NCBI RefSeq assembly: GCF_905475465.1
Contig: NC_062253.1
Span: forward strand, 9,548,001 to 9,612,000
DNA length: 64,000 nucleotides
Source of the DNA: Pieris napi
Taxonomy: Eukaryota; Arthropoda; Insecta; Lepidoptera; Pieridae
Direction of reading: 5' to 3'
A program made the translations under genes and the position numbers. Under the pieces are notes generated by a model. The model was not told where the DNA came from. It did not search any database and saw only the letters and a list, made by a program, of their open reading frames with translations. This document shows positions 41,861 through 54,329 of the stretch, piece after piece. Within the stretch, counting starts at the first letter, position 1, and every line of letters begins with the position of its first letter.

Positions 41861-41868
41861 ATTATATA
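41861..41868 (-). promoter_or_regulatory. TATA box of gene D
   Basis: TATATAAT on the minus strand about 70 bases upstream of the ATG at 41792, leaving a 5' untranslated region of about 40 bases. Confidence 0.6.
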
Positions 41869-42016
41869 GTCCATTTGTTTGATCTAATTTGGATTCATAG
41901 CACGCCTGTGTCGACAATCATTTTACACAGTTCGGCTGAGCTTTAGGTCCGTTATAAACACTGAGTATCCTAGAGTTTTGCTGTTATTTAGGAATTGTGT
42001 ATTTATATATTATTTA

Positions 42017-42336
42017 CTAGCTGACCCGGCAAACGTTGTTTTGCCATGTATATTATTTCTAGAAACATTTTTACAGTAGGGTTTGATCATAGTGGGATGA
42101 AAATTAGGGGTTCTATGTATTTTTGTATGGTGTATCATAAAAAAATAAAAACAAAAAAATTTGTCTAAAAACAAAATATATGTTCTGGGGTGGACACCCT
42201 TTATCACTAAGGGGTTTGAAAGATATATAGTAGCCGATTATCAGACTTACTGAATATAAAAAAATTCATAAGAATCGGTCGAGCCGTTTCGGAGGAGTAT
42301 GGAGGAGGATATATGTCACACGAGAATTTTATATAA
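42017..42336 (-). mobile_element. Helitron (family 1)
   Basis: Same structure as 37905-38252: AAAATTCTCGTGTGACATAT near the 5' end, GGCTCGACCGATTCTTATGA, and GGGTCAGCTAG at the 3' end. Confidence 0.7.
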
Positions 42337-42339
42337 ACA

Positions 42340-43360
42340 TTCAGATTCGTGACATATTAATGATTTTATTGAAGAATCCACTTATTAGGGTATAAGTGCT
42401 GCTGTATGAGTATTTTCAGATAACACAAATATCTTTTATCAATAGAAATTTCTTGGTTTAATGATAACAAAATAAAATATTTAAAAAATACAAAATAGCC
42501 TTTATTTGAGAACTACACTAGATTACATTAGGTCCATGAAACTATTTGTAACATCAGTACTTGATTTACATGAAGTCCATGTAACTACATATTTTGAACA
42601 TCAGTCCTCGACCTCCGACGAAGTGTAGGCCTCCTGCAAATTTATTCCATCTTCCCAGGGTTCTGGTGGGCTTTCTCTCCTCTTTCTTCCCACTGAGTCA
42701 TTCCAAGTAAGAATCTTTTTGATTAACTGATACTTTTCAAAAAAACTATTAAGTATAGATTTTAATCACTTATAAGTAGACTTCATGTCACTAGGTAATG
42801 AGTTAAATAATAAATATCTATAACTAAAATTTAAGGCATGATAGAATTACGCATAACCTGAAATTGCTTTCCATCTCAGCGAAAAAGAATCATTTCTGTT
42901 CAAATTTTACCTATTTTGCTTTATTTAATACGGGACCTTATAACATTATTGCTTCTATAATAATATTATAAATATACAATTATATCGATTTGAAGTTTAT
43001 TGGTTACTTCGGAGAAATAAGAACCCGTATTCTTGCTGTGTTTAAGGAAATCTTTTATTGTTATCGTGGGAACGATCCATATTGATTCGTTTTTGTTTTG
43101 TTTACATCGTGATATTACAGACAATTCAACTCTTTAACGTTACTCCAGTTACACCCAAAGTATCGGTGGGCCGAAACTAAGAGATTTTTGGGAACGCATT
43201 AAAGAATGTTTTCTATAGAACAACCACACAATTAAAGTTTAGTAGTTTTTAGAGAGTTACAGACCATGCAGTCTTGCCTAGGCACTCTCAATATAGATTT
43301 TTCGTATAAGTCGTCGTTTAAAATTAATGTTTCTGGCATTGCTATATAAAATTAATATAA
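42340..43360. other. Spacer, no gene seen
   Basis: AT-rich. No convincing open frame or known repeat. Confidence 0.35.
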
Positions 43361-43365
43361 ATCAG

Positions 43366-43840
43366 TGGCGCTACAACCTTTTTAGGTCTGGGCCCCAGGT
43401 TTCTGTATCTGTTTTATGATCATTCGAGGAGGCCTGACACACGCCGTTGACTTTTTGGGTTTTAGTGAATGCCGGTTTCCTCACGATATTTTTCTTCATC
43501 GATTGAGCAAAAAGTCAAAAATCATTTATTCATATAGGTAACAAACACAATGTACACTTATGAACGTCAAAAAAGAAATATACATTAAATGCTTCTAATT
43601 TTACATTTACTGCCAGTTTTCAAATCAAGGGCGTAGAACGGAAGAGAAGAACTGGCAATAAAGTCTCCGCCACTCTTTTTAATCTCCAAGTTTTTGTTTT
43701 ACACAAATGTTAAATAATAAATCCGCTTATAGAAAGAAAGTCTATTTATAAAGCTTATAGAAAGAATTGGTGCATAGCCGGGGATCGAACCTACGACGCA
43801 CGCTAAAGCCACTGGGCCAACACTGCTCTGCTATATACCA
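43366..43840 (-). mobile_element. SINE family 2 split by a LINE-tail insertion
   Basis: The two SINE halves (43366-43506 and about 43716-43840, with a GGGGATCGAACCTACGAC B-box complement) are separated by a LINE 3' tail at 43507-43715. The insertion point is the GAGCGAATGTTAAAT region of the intact SINE. Confidence 0.65.
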
Positions 43841-44324
43841 GAAGAAAATAAAGATGTCAGTATAGTTTTAGTTGTACGAAAGATTAAAGACCTCGCTAGA
43901 TCTGATAAGAATAATTTGTTACGTATTTTAGGCACGCCATCGCTACCTACATCTGATACCATCGGTTTCTTTCTACAGCGATAAGATCGCTATCCATTAT
44001 CGCTTCTAAATGGTCATAACAGTCAAATTTGCGAACATGCACGTACTTGTATGAATGGTATTAGTATTCAAGAACCTTTGGCACAACATATTGACCGTTA
44101 GATGTTATCATTTGATATGTTTATGAGACAAAAGCGCCGTGACACGTGAGAAGCGACAGGCTGTCTGGAAAGAACGGTCAAGAAATTAATGTTTCCGTGG
44201 TACTAATCTTCATTCACTGACCGACGTACAAAACAAAGAAAAAATTTTAATATTATGTTGTTGAATAAAAAAAATACAAATCATAAAAGCTATTTAAGGA
44301 AATAGCAAAAAGGTTAGTCGACAT

Positions 44325-44445
44325 CACAGGAGAACGTAGAGCTGGCAGCTACCTCGGACAAAGAATTAGTCTAGCTATTCAAAGGGGGAATGCTGCCTGT
44401 ATCTTCGGAACCTTGCCTAAATGGACTCCTTTTAATAATATATTT
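44325..44445 (+). repeat. Coding-tail repeat (QRISIAIQRGNAAS family), copy 4, different subfamily
   Basis: Reads ITGERRAGSYLGQRISLAIQ then RGNAACIFGTLPKWTPFNNI without a stop. The DNA differs from the other copies while the protein pattern is kept, so the segment was under coding constraint in more than one lineage of the element. Confidence 0.55.
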
Positions 44446-44832
44446 TAGTTATTATATTTTAAGGATATATTTTTTTTTATATTATTTTATGTAGGATTAC
44501 TTTATTATTCGCATTTGTAATAGGATTATTAATTTATAATGTAATAATAAATATTCGTGTTAATATCTCTTAGAAACCAGTTTTATGGTTAGGTCATGAC
44601 TTAAGCCTACTTTTGACCTGTTCTATATGTTCTCTTCCATCCCTGGCTAAGCCTGCTCCAACTCCAATTCCTCCTTCCGCCTTCTTTGATTTTGTGAAAA
44701 TCAAAATGATTGGTCATCCAAAAAATCATACAATTTTAACACGTTATAAAAGTAGAAAAATATAAACAATTTTTGCATATATTTAATTACACAATTTTGC
44801 AAAATGTTGTCCTTGAAGATACTCATAGATAA

Positions 44833-44993
44833 GGCCGATTTACATTATCTTAGTGTTTAGGAGAGTGCTTTAGGATAGTACTTTAGTTGAAACATGTAAA
44901 CGCTACTTGCTTTTGTAAACGCTACGGTAAAGAACTTGCCTTTCAAGTTGTACTAAAGCACTCTCCTAAACACTAAGATAATGTAAATCGGCC
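44833..44993. mobile_element. Short MITE (about 160 bp)
   Basis: GGCCGATTTACATTATCTTA with 20 further bases is repeated in inverse at the right end. Confidence 0.75.
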
Positions 44994-45096
44994 CATATAC
45001 TTAGTAACTTCGTTTAGTCGAAAACATCTATACTAGTTATGGCTAATTCAAATATGTTATATATGTTCGGTACTCTTACTTATATGATTATAATAA

Positions 45097-45175
45097 TAAA
45101 ATGGGCAAACGGACAGGAGGCCCATCTGATGTTAATACACTCTCATTGTCAGATGTCAGATCACACTTTGGGACT
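45097..45175 (-). repeat. Fragment of a lepidopteran CATCAGGTGAGCC-type repeat
   Basis: The complement of the 49905-50045 repeat: GGGCAAACGGACAGGAGGCC and ATCTGATGTTAATAC. Confidence 0.45.
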
Positions 45176-45640
45176 TAATCATGTATAGCGCAGTCATATC
45201 GCATGAACATATGCTTATTAAAATGAGTCGAGTAAAAAATATAGGCAGTGTATCAGTCAGTCAAACAATCGAGATCTTTTAAATGTTAGGTTTTAAAATG
45301 CAGCTGGCTTCAAAATGATCAATAAATCAGCTAGTTTAGTGGAATTAATTTTATATTCTAAGAATACCGACAGCCCAATTGTCTTGTAACTTCAAACAAT
45401 GGACACGACGAATATCGTATGAGCAAAATGCATGCTTCGTAATGAATTGTTTATTTATATTAATTGTAACAATATTTCATGATACTTTATATTTCTTTAT
45501 TATAAAGGTAAAAGTATTTGTGTTTACCCGACTTTTTTTAAATATACAAACAAACGAAAAATTTATTCCGCATAGACAGAATAACAAATAAATGAAACAG
45601 TACAGTTAAATTTAGATGCCCTAAAGGAAGATTCGGTCTA

Positions 45641-46369
45641 GGGATGTGACATTCTGCATAAAAAATCGATTTTTTATTAATCGATTATTTTTTTAGCATG
45701 AAAAATCGATTAATAAATAATCGATTTTTTTTATTAATCGATTTTTCCTAATATTTGAATTAATTTCAAATAAACACCCTAAATATTTTATTTTTCATGG
45801 TTTTTTTAATTAAAAATAAACAATAGAAATTATAAACACAAATTAACGTTTAAGAATAATCAAAATCGAAATTAACTTAATCTCGTTTTGATAGATTTTA
45901 GGTGAAATTTGATATATGATGAGTGCATGCCTTTTCAGTAGCACATTGCAGTATTTTTGTTGTCTTTTTAATTGTATGTAATCTTATGCTGCTGAATAAA
46001 TTTATTTTCTTTTTAAATTATAGTGATCCATTCAAACTTGAGTTTTTGTAAAATTAACTGGTTTTATCATCCTTTCGAGTTTTACAAAAAAACATCAATG
46101 CATCGAGTATATCAATACATCTTCAAAGAATCGGATTCAATGTATCGCATTGCAAACATCGTTGTATATCGAATATCCCTAACAGGTAGAGGTCCGGGTT
46201 ATAAAAGACCAGACATAATGTCGGGAGGTAGCAGATAAAAAATCGACTATGATTGATTTTCAATTATAAAAATAATCGATTATTAATCGATTATTTTTAA
46301 TATAAAAATCGCGTAAAAAAATCGATTTTTACTTTAATCGATTATTTTTTCACATCCCTAATTATTTCG
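45641..46369. mobile_element. hAT-like element remnant
   Basis: Ends TAGGGATGTGA and TCACATCCCTA, with flanking near-repeats ATTCGGTC and ATTTCGGTC, fit a hAT-type insertion with an 8-bp target duplication. Both ends carry clusters of AATCGATTA-type palindromes. The 71-codon frame inside (46023-46238) shows no transposase motif. Confidence 0.6.
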
Positions 46370-46879
46370 GTCACGATTGTTCCATCGTCACTTAGCTGTA
46401 ATATTACTAATAAATAAATAAAGCAGATAAACATGATTAATTTTGTACCATCCAAGTCAAAGTTCAGACCATCGATCGGGTAAATTAAACTAGTAAAGTG
46501 TAGTTTAAGGTAAGAATTTAAAAGGCCTTGATTAGATAGATAGTTTATATAGTATATAGATAGATAGCGCAAATAAAACTGATACATAATATAAAAATGT
46601 AGCCCTTGGTAGCTTATTTGCGTGAATGAAATTATATGTATTTGAATTGTATTGAATGCAATTATGAATGACCGACTTCGTTAAGGGTAATGACGTCAAG
46701 AAAGACAATACGTGAACACCAAAAATTTAGTTAAAGTACCGGCTGATTGTTTCTGCTGATATCAATAGAAGGAGTCGAAAAATGTAAGATAGGTGTCATC
46801 GTGCTTCCGGTTCAATTTTTTTGATTGAAATTAGAAGTTATCGTCACATATGTTTTCAGTATCATATGTCTGGGATGTG

Positions 46880-47060
46880 CATTGTGCAATCTGCTCCACA
46901 AAACATCAGGGATCTAAAAAGAGTCATTGCAGAGGAGTGGTAAAATATTCCTCAAATAGTTATTAAAAACATCATGAAAAGCATGCCCAGAAGGATTCAT
47001 TTAAAAAAGTATAAAAGTCTTCTTGTTTTTATTGCCGACCACTATTTATTGTTTGGCCGT
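46880..47060 (+). mobile_element. Tc1-like transposase C-terminal remnant
   Basis: Reads QSAPQNIRDLKRVIAEEW-stop-NIPQIVIKNIMKSMPRRIHL, resembling the end of Tc1-type transposases (…IPQ..I.NL..SMPRR). The catalytic region is absent. Confidence 0.55.
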
Positions 47061-47134
47061 GTACATTATAAATAATAACGTTTTTAATGAACTTATCAGA
47101 TGTTGACAGGTCACGGTGGCTTCTTGTCGTATGT

Positions 47135-47395
47135 TTACAGGTTCAGTGCTGACAAAGTGCTGCCTGTCTTTGTGGCGATGCAGCTGAAGAGACAGTGTTG
47201 CATGTTCTGACCAACTGTCCAATGTATTGATACGACAGGTTTAATACTGAGCAAGCTATGGGCATAAAAGTAACGAAGACGAGTTTGAAGAGAATAATGT
47301 TCAATGTTAGGTTAAGGGGTATCTTTTTAGGATTTGCTATAAGGGTCATACAAAAAGTTGTTAAAAGAAATAGGTAGTAGTGTTTAGTCATTCGG
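47135..47395 (+). mobile_element. Terminal zinc-motif remnant of an R1-type LINE
   Basis: The plus strand reads CLCGDAAEETVLHVLTNCPM followed by a stop. The C-x-C…H-x4-C pattern is that of the C-terminal zinc motif in R1/Jockey-group ORF2 proteins. Confidence 0.55.
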
Positions 47396-47409
47396 GTTAC
47401 CAATACCAT

Positions 47410-48440
47410 TTACGTAAGCTATTTAATACCTCCGAATATTCGGTCGGTAATAGTCGGGGAATTATCTCGAAAACATTTATTAAAAAAACAATGAACTTAT
47501 CATAAATTAAAAAATAAATACACGTGTATTAATTTACACAATTATAATACAAACTATATCCGACAGTTAAATTTAATTTAATTAACTTAGAACTTTAATT
47601 TCCTTAGCTGCCCGTTATTTTAGCAAAAGCTATATATATATATTATCATATCTTAATATGGAACACAATTTATCAACGATTAAATTAAATGAAATCTTTG
47701 TATAGCGCTGAAGGTATAAAAATATAGTTGTAGATCCGTTATTGCTTACAATTAATTATTTATAATTCAAAATTATAGACTTAATGTTTCACGGGCTATG
47801 TAATAATAATAGGTTTGCAAGAATATGGTGCAATCTAAAGTTCGTTTATTCTGCTACATAATGTCGTGAAAATTTGTCTTAAAACTAAATTTTACATAGA
47901 AGTAGTACATTATGCGTCATATAATTATAGTCAATTTTTATATTATTTTATAGTGATAAAATATCATAGTATTAAAAAATATTATTACGTTTTTCCAAAA
48001 GTAGTATATTAAGTAGATTATAAAAAAATCTAGTAGGAAGATTTTATAATGTTTTTGGGAAATTATTGTAAACCTCGATTGCCATACAAAAGGTGTTTTT
48101 CCTATACAATTCCAGATTAATTTATTAAAAAATATAATCAAATTATAGTGTGATTAGAAAACGAGCATATTTTTGTGCTTTATTAAGTTAATTTAGGAAT
48201 AAGTTTCCTAAAATACAAGTAACCGATAGGTACACGAAGAAAGCTTTATCCTAGTTTCGTGCGACAGTTGCAATGTGTCTCAGGTCAAGACCATTAATAA
48301 GACTACAGTTATCAATAAACCGTTTTCCTCTTACAGATCCTTATCAATTTAACTTATAAAGCAGTTTAAATAAACACAAATCTATATACGATCTACGATA
48401 ATACATCTTTCTACATCAGTAGGCGATTACAATTATTCTA
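47410..48440. other. AT-rich spacer, no gene seen
   Basis: No supported open frame and no recognised repeat. Confidence 0.35.
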
Positions 48441-48447
48441 AAATAAT

Positions 48448-48830
48448 ATTTAAAAAAAAGCCTTTATTGTTGTTAACAAGTTTTACACAGAGTAGTTTCG
48501 TGTGCCTAAAATTAATTTACTTATGACTAAAAAACACATTTTGACTATTAACTAGAGTTTAACTAATATACTAACAATTTTACTATCTATTGATTATCGG
48601 CAAACGGTAGTTCGGTTACAACTTGTCTTCCGACAAAGGCCTCCTCTAAAGCTCTCCAGTCTTTTCTCATTTTTGCAGTGCGAGTCCATGTTGAACCCGC
48701 TATTTTCTTAATGTCATCCTCCCATCTCTTAGCCTGTCTTCCTCTATGTCTTTTTCCGTCTAAAGGGTACCATTCTGTGATAAGTTTTGTCCACTTTTCT
48801 TGCTTTTCTCTCATCAAAAATAATATATTT
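48448..48830 (-). mobile_element. RTE-type LINE 3' end
   Basis: The minus strand encodes GRQAKRWEDDIKKIAGSTWT, then WRALEEAFVGRQVVTELPFA and a stop. A 3' untranslated part with AATAAAGGC and a short A-run completes it. The GR(P/Q)xxRWxDD and WRxLEEAF blocks mark the RTE-type C-terminus. Confidence 0.65.
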
Positions 48831-49174
48831 TAATGTATTTTTTTTGTATTTATTATAATACAAACTGTGATGTTATTATTATTCTGAGACACTAATTGTC
48901 CTTATAACATAGCAAGTTAAAATTATTCTTTATCTTTTAGCTCTTTATGTTAAGGTTATGCAAAGAAATTGTAAACTATTACGAATAGAAAAGTCCCAAG
49001 CTTAAACAGTAGATAAATCAAACAATGGACCGGTATAGTATCAGTTATCAGTTCAAGATCCATAATATACAAATTCTAAAATAATTTGTATTAAAAATGG
49101 TGCGAAAATATTAAAGCATTATTACCAAAAAGTTTACATGAAAGGGGTGAATACACAAAAATTAATCAGTGGTG

Positions 49175-49385
49175 CTACTCTTAGATCTGGGGTTCAGATT
49201 TCTGAATCTGTTTCATGATAATTTGGCAAAATAGGCGAGTAAGTGATCAGCCTCCTGTGCCTGACACACCCCGTAGACATTTTTGGGTCTAAGGTGGTTT
49301 CCTTGGGATTTCTCCTTCGGCGTTCGAGCGAATGTTAAATACATGGAAAGAAAGTCCATTGGTGCACAACAATGGCTCGACCCAG
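49175..49385 (-). mobile_element. SINE family 2, head truncated
   Basis: Follows the 60358-60622 consensus in reverse (GATCAGCCTCCTGTGCCTGA, CGTTCGAGCGAATGTTAAAT) and stops before the B-box. Confidence 0.6.
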
Positions 49386-49387
49386 TT

Positions 49388-49590
49388 ATTTCAAAGTCAA
49401 ATCATTTATTTCAATTAGACCACCTAAAATGGCACTTTCAAAATTAAAATTAAAATACAAAGAAGATTCTAGTTGCCCCTTCCAAAAGGTAGTTTCGTGT
49501 CGAGAAGAATGGGCAAGAAACTCCACACTTACTCTTTTAAAATAGGTTTACAATATTTTGTTACATTTGTTAAATAATTATATGTGAAGA
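49388..49590 (-). mobile_element. LINE 3' tail (second type)
   Basis: TCAAAGTCAAATCATTTATT, then GAGAAGAATGGGCAAGAAAC and TCCACACTTACTCTTTT. It has the same layout as the 5985 tail but diverged sequence, so a different family. Confidence 0.5.
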
Positions 49591-49904
49591 CAATGAACTC
49601 TTTGAATAAATTACTATACTAAAAAGTTAGTATACATGTTCCTCACATATTTACTTGATGTACGGGGTACGGTGATAAGGCCTTGCCTGGCCAACATAAA
49701 CACAATTAATATAAAACAATGTACCTATGATTATTCGAAGGTTTCTTTGATGGCGTCATCAGTAGCAACACAGTATTGGGATATTCCAATATTTCGTATC
49801 CCTTATAAGCATGTCATTTTGCTCATCAATTCTTATATTAACTATTGTTTCATGTGAGTCATGTTATTATGACTTTGATATGACGCGATTTATTATAATA
49901 TAAC

Positions 49905-50045
49905 GTAACAGGCCTTGTAGGTGTTTATTCTTAAAAGGCCGGCAACGCACTCACGAGCCCTCTGGCATTGAGAGTGTCCTTGGGCGGCGGTATCACTTAA
50001 CATCAGGTGAGCCTCTTGGCCGTTTGCCCCCCGTTCTATAAAAAA
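49905..50045 (+). repeat. Lepidopteran repeat AAGGCCGGCAACGCACTC … CATCAGGTGAGCC
   Basis: A short recurring tail ending in an A-run. Related pieces are at 45097, 55305-55385 (plus) and 55730-55830 (minus). Confidence 0.55.
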
Positions 50046-50102
50046 AAATTTAAAAAAAATAGGATAGTTTAAGAAAATAATCGTTTAAATTTTTGATTCA
50101 TA

Positions 50103-50443
50103 CTAGCTGACCCGGCAAACGTCGTTTTGCCATGTATATTATTTCTAGAAAACATTTTTTTAGTTCAAAAGAAATAAATATCTACTATGATGAAAAATAG
50201 GGGTTGATCGTAGAGGGGTGACAATTAAGGGTATGTATTTTTGTATGCTGTATCTTAAAAAAACAAAACATTTGTCTAAAAAAGAAATAGACAAATTTAG
50301 GGGTGGAACCACCCGTAACATTTAGGTGGATGAAAAATAGATTTTGTCCGATTCTCAGACTTCCTGAATATGGATACAAACTTTCATAAGAATCGGTCGA
50401 GTCGTTTCGGAGGAGTATGGGAACGAACATTGTGACAAGAGAA
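50103..50443 (-). mobile_element. Helitron (family 1)
   Basis: Minus-strand 3' end AACGACGTTTGCCGGGTCAG + CTAG. The 5' end meets the next Helitron head to head at about 50443. Confidence 0.7.
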
Positions 50444-50822
50444 TCTATATATATAATGAAAATGGTCTTCGTTTGAGGCTCAATCACGCCTAAACCACTG
50501 ATCGATGAAACTACCACCATTCGATGCGAAATTTTTCCTAGATGGTTTATGGCTATTTATTTTTCGATATCTAACGTTCCTTTTTTTTATTGCTGTTTTA
50601 CTTTTATGAAAATTTATCCATACGGACTTCACCGCGGAAACATTCGGGGAGGCTTCCTAGAACCTCTAAACGTCAACATCTGTTAAAAACTCGATTTTCG
50701 AAATATTTCAATTTTCTTAGCGGGAAGTTAAAAAGAAGAATAATAAAAATATGAAAAAAAATAAAATATGAAACATAAAATTTATTTTAATTCGTCCAGC
50801 AAAGCGGGCGCGAAACGGCTAG
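50444..50822 (+). mobile_element. Helitron (another family)
   Basis: Starts TCTATATATATAATGAAAAT and ends CGCGAAACGGCTAG, preceded by a GC-rich hairpin. Its 5' end abuts that of the neighbouring minus-strand Helitron. Confidence 0.55.
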
Positions 50823-51220
50823 TTTTATATATTAGTAAAGTTCCATTTTTTTAATTTTTTATTATATTCAAATAGCAGCTTCAGCTTTCTATAAGTTTAA
50901 CCTACTTATCTTAATTTGCTAGTACCATATTTGTTGAAATAATTGTTCCATAATCATCACAATGTTTCTAGTAGACTCGCCGTAAGGAGTTCAATAAGGA
51001 AGTTTTGACGCACGTGCCAATTTTTAATCTATACCAAAATTATAATGCAATGCGCGTTAATCGATGTTTATTGTTAAATCTGGAGATCCAGCTGCAAACT
51101 CCGATCATAAATTGTACCCGAGGTCAACCGAAATTAGCGTTCCTAACTTGGTACACGCGTAGTACCAAGCTGATGAATATTTCATTAGTTTTTTACTCGA
51201 TGCAGGTGTTTTTGTTATTA

Positions 51221-51455
51221 CTAGTTGACCAACGATGTTTTACCATATAAATTATAAAAGTAAGACATATACTATTGCTAGCTTATTTGTAGGCATTAAT
51301 CATATGATTGGATAGTAGAGAAAAGTTCGTAAGAAACATTGTCATTCCACCGTTTTTGTCACTTACCTACCTACTTTTACTTAATATTCACAAATAACAA
51401 AAATATCAAAATCGGTACCCCCTACAACATCACAACTTTATAATATTAGTATAGA
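51221..51455 (-). mobile_element. Diverged Helitron
   Basis: Minus-strand 3' end AAACATCGTTGGTCAACTAG. The 5' side contains AAATCTATACTAATATTATA. Confidence 0.45.
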
Positions 51456-51644
51456 TTTCTTGCTTTAATAAATCAAATGTTAAATGAAGGTTTTTGTAAA
51501 TTTTTTATTAGTTCAAGAAAAAATAGTTTCGATTCCTTCCAAACAAAATGCTGTCAAAAGAAAGACAATCGAACACCACTCCTGTGGACTTAATGAATGT
51601 TGTACATTGCAATTTGCAATAATTGATCGTTCATGGCGGGAATA

Positions 51645-52905
51645 TAGTCTAGTCGACAAGTTGAAAATGGAACAAAATAGAGATACTGCTCTTAAAATTA
51701 TGTGCGATAGCTCATTGGATCCGGAATGACGTCTAGAAAAATGTGCTAAAAGCGTGTATTAGCACATAAAAAATTGCAAAAGTTATAGACAATTAAAGAT
51801 GAAAAAAAAATGGCATTTAGTTGTTGCCAATATTTAATAAACTATTAATATTTAAGAAATTTCAAATAAAGATTCTGAAAGAGGAGGAAATTTCCAATAA
51901 AAAACTCCTAACTCCCGGAACTCTATCCCCATTATTTATAATTTTAATTTAACGCTGAAAATAGGTCTGCGGGTGAAATTTTTAGGATTCGCGCGTGGCG
52001 TCAAAGGCGACTACGGCACATTAATTAATTTGTTAAATTTAAAAAAAAAATATTGATTTAATCAATTTGTTTAAAAAAAAATTATCAACAAATGGCGGGA
52101 ATTTTTTTTTTGCAAATCCATAAATATCTTGTATTAATAAAAAAACGATTATATAATGATTTACAAAAAAAAAAAAATTTTTTTAACAACATTACATGGA
52201 TTTTTAAGTTTTTGTTTAAGTAAAAAAATTGTTATAAACAAAGTATAAATATTTTTTTAACTTTTATGGCACGATCTTGTTAAGTATGTATGTAAGAAAG
52301 GCTCTACGAAGCGAAATATTTTTACGACCATTATTTAAACATTTTTTTTCACTTACAATTAAGACGGTCGTTCGAGAAAATTTCGTTAGTTAACAATTAT
52401 TTAACTTGTTGAAAAATTAACTTTAAGTAAAATTTTCAACGGGAATAAATTAATTATAGTGTTCAAAACACACCATAATTTTTTCAAATTTAAAAAAAAA
52501 TATTCAATACCTTAAATAAATTAATTAATGTGCCGTAGTCGCCTTTGACGCCACGCGCGAATCCTAAAAATTTCACCCGCAGACCTATTTTCAGCGTTAA
52601 ATTAAAATTATAAATAATGGGGATAGAGTTCCGGGAGTTAGGATTTTTTTATTGGAAATTTCCTCCTCTTTCAGAATCTTTATTTGAAATTTCTTAAATA
52701 TTAATAGTTTATTAAATATTGGCAAAAAACTAAATGCCATTTTATTTTCATCTTTAATTGTCTATAACTTTTGCCATTTTTTATGTGCTAATACACGCTT
52801 TTAGCACATTTTTCTAGACGTCATTCCGGATGCAATGAGCTATCGTACATAATTTTAAGAGCAGTATCTCTATTTTGTTCCATTTTCAACTTGTCGACTA
52901 GACTA
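51645..52905. mobile_element. 1.26-kb fold-back element with arms of about 370 bp
   Basis: The outer end TAGTCTAGTCGACAAGTTGA and its reverse complement bound long, nearly identical arms that also share TTCCGGATG/CATCCGGAA-like and GTGCCGTAGTCGCCTTTGAC motifs. The centre (about 52030-52510) is very AT-rich. ATA lies outside both ends. No transposase was found. A frame at 51484-51729 crosses the left border and is not convincing. Confidence 0.75.
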
Positions 52906-52909
52906 ATAA

Positions 52910-54110
52910 TGAATAAAATTAATTTATCTTCAAGAATATGGTAAAAAATATGATGGTGGTTTAATTTATTTTCGCATATTCTACCACATAATATAACGGC
53001 GTGTAATATTTGTCTATGTTAAAAGGTTAGAATTTTACATAGAAGTTATTGTATTTGTATTATATATTATGAAATTTGCATGCCTTTTTTAAGTCCGATT
53101 GTGCGGTTCGTTTTATACATAATCAGAATGTAATGCTTTCTTTTAAAATAAACGATTTATTATTTATTAGCAATTATAAATATTATTACGACGTATTACT
53201 TATTTCTGTCAGAAACTCAGTAACTATTTGTTCAGACATCAAATTTTAGGAAGGTTCTTCAATTATTGTTGACCATTTCTTTTAAATTACTTTCTGTTAT
53301 ATTATAAACTTTCTCGAGGAATGTACTAACGCCTCTTCAGCTGTATAGTTGGGACAAGGACAGGCTGCATTTGTTTAATTTTAAATTAAAGGTACGATGA
53401 GAATCTGTTAAATATCTATGTTACCAGCATGAGCGGATAATTTGTATAAAATAAAGATTTTAAACATTTGTTTACGGAAGGATCGTCCTAAGTATAAAAC
53501 GAGATTTAAATAATGGCGTTACTATAATGTGTTTGATGTAATTTATTACTAAGTACAGTTAGCTGAATTTAATTTTTTTAATCAAAAGATAAATAAGCTA
53601 GCAAAGAATTATAACTTAATGGGTTTTGTTGAACAATCTATTTTATTCATAAAGCTTCTAGTTTCTCCTTCTTCCTTTTATTTATAAATATTATTTAGAT
53701 AATTGCTGAATTAACAAAATATGCCCGATTGTAAATTTGTGTGAAAATTTCCTTTATTTATTTAAAATAATTCGAAATTTAACATATGGTACACAAAAAA
53801 GTGTTGAATAATGATATTCGTAGAGCGACACGCGGTCAGAGTGACCAGACATGACAATGAGATGCGCACGCGCTGCGCATAACTTCTTTTTATAGAGGAC
53901 TATAAAATAGTGATTAAATAAATCTGATGTAATTATTACATACATTTAATCTTATATAGTTAGCATAATATATACAAAAAACTTGTTTGAAGGATTCCAG
54001 TACGTAAGGGTGAGATTCAGAGAGAGCCCAAGTCTACTGTATCAGATTGAATGTCTGTTATAGAATAAAAGAAAGAAGAGCTCATTGTAATATTAACATA
54101 TTTTTTTTAT
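52910..54110. other. AT-rich spacer, no gene seen
   Basis: No feature recognised. Confidence 0.35.
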
Positions 54111-54117
54111 ATATTTA

Positions 54118-54324
54118 CTAGTGGACCCGACAGACGTTGTCCTGCATGATATTTCAAGCAATTAGTAAAGCAAAGTATGAAAGTACCGACTGCAGCGCCA
54201 TCTGGCGGCCTGATTTGTGAATCTAAACCATTCCCAGATCCCCTTGAACACACACAAAAAATTTCATCAAAATCGGTCCAGTCGTTTGACATACACACTC
54301 ACAGAAGAATTATATATATAAAGA
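54118..54324 (-). mobile_element. Helitron (CAGGACAACGTCTGTCGGGTCC family), 207 bp
   Basis: Complete short copy: 5' TCTTTATATATATAATTCTT, 3' hairpin ACAACGTCTGTCGGGTCCA + CTAG. It is nearly identical in reverse to 61063-61283. Confidence 0.75.
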
Positions 54325-54329
54325 TTATG

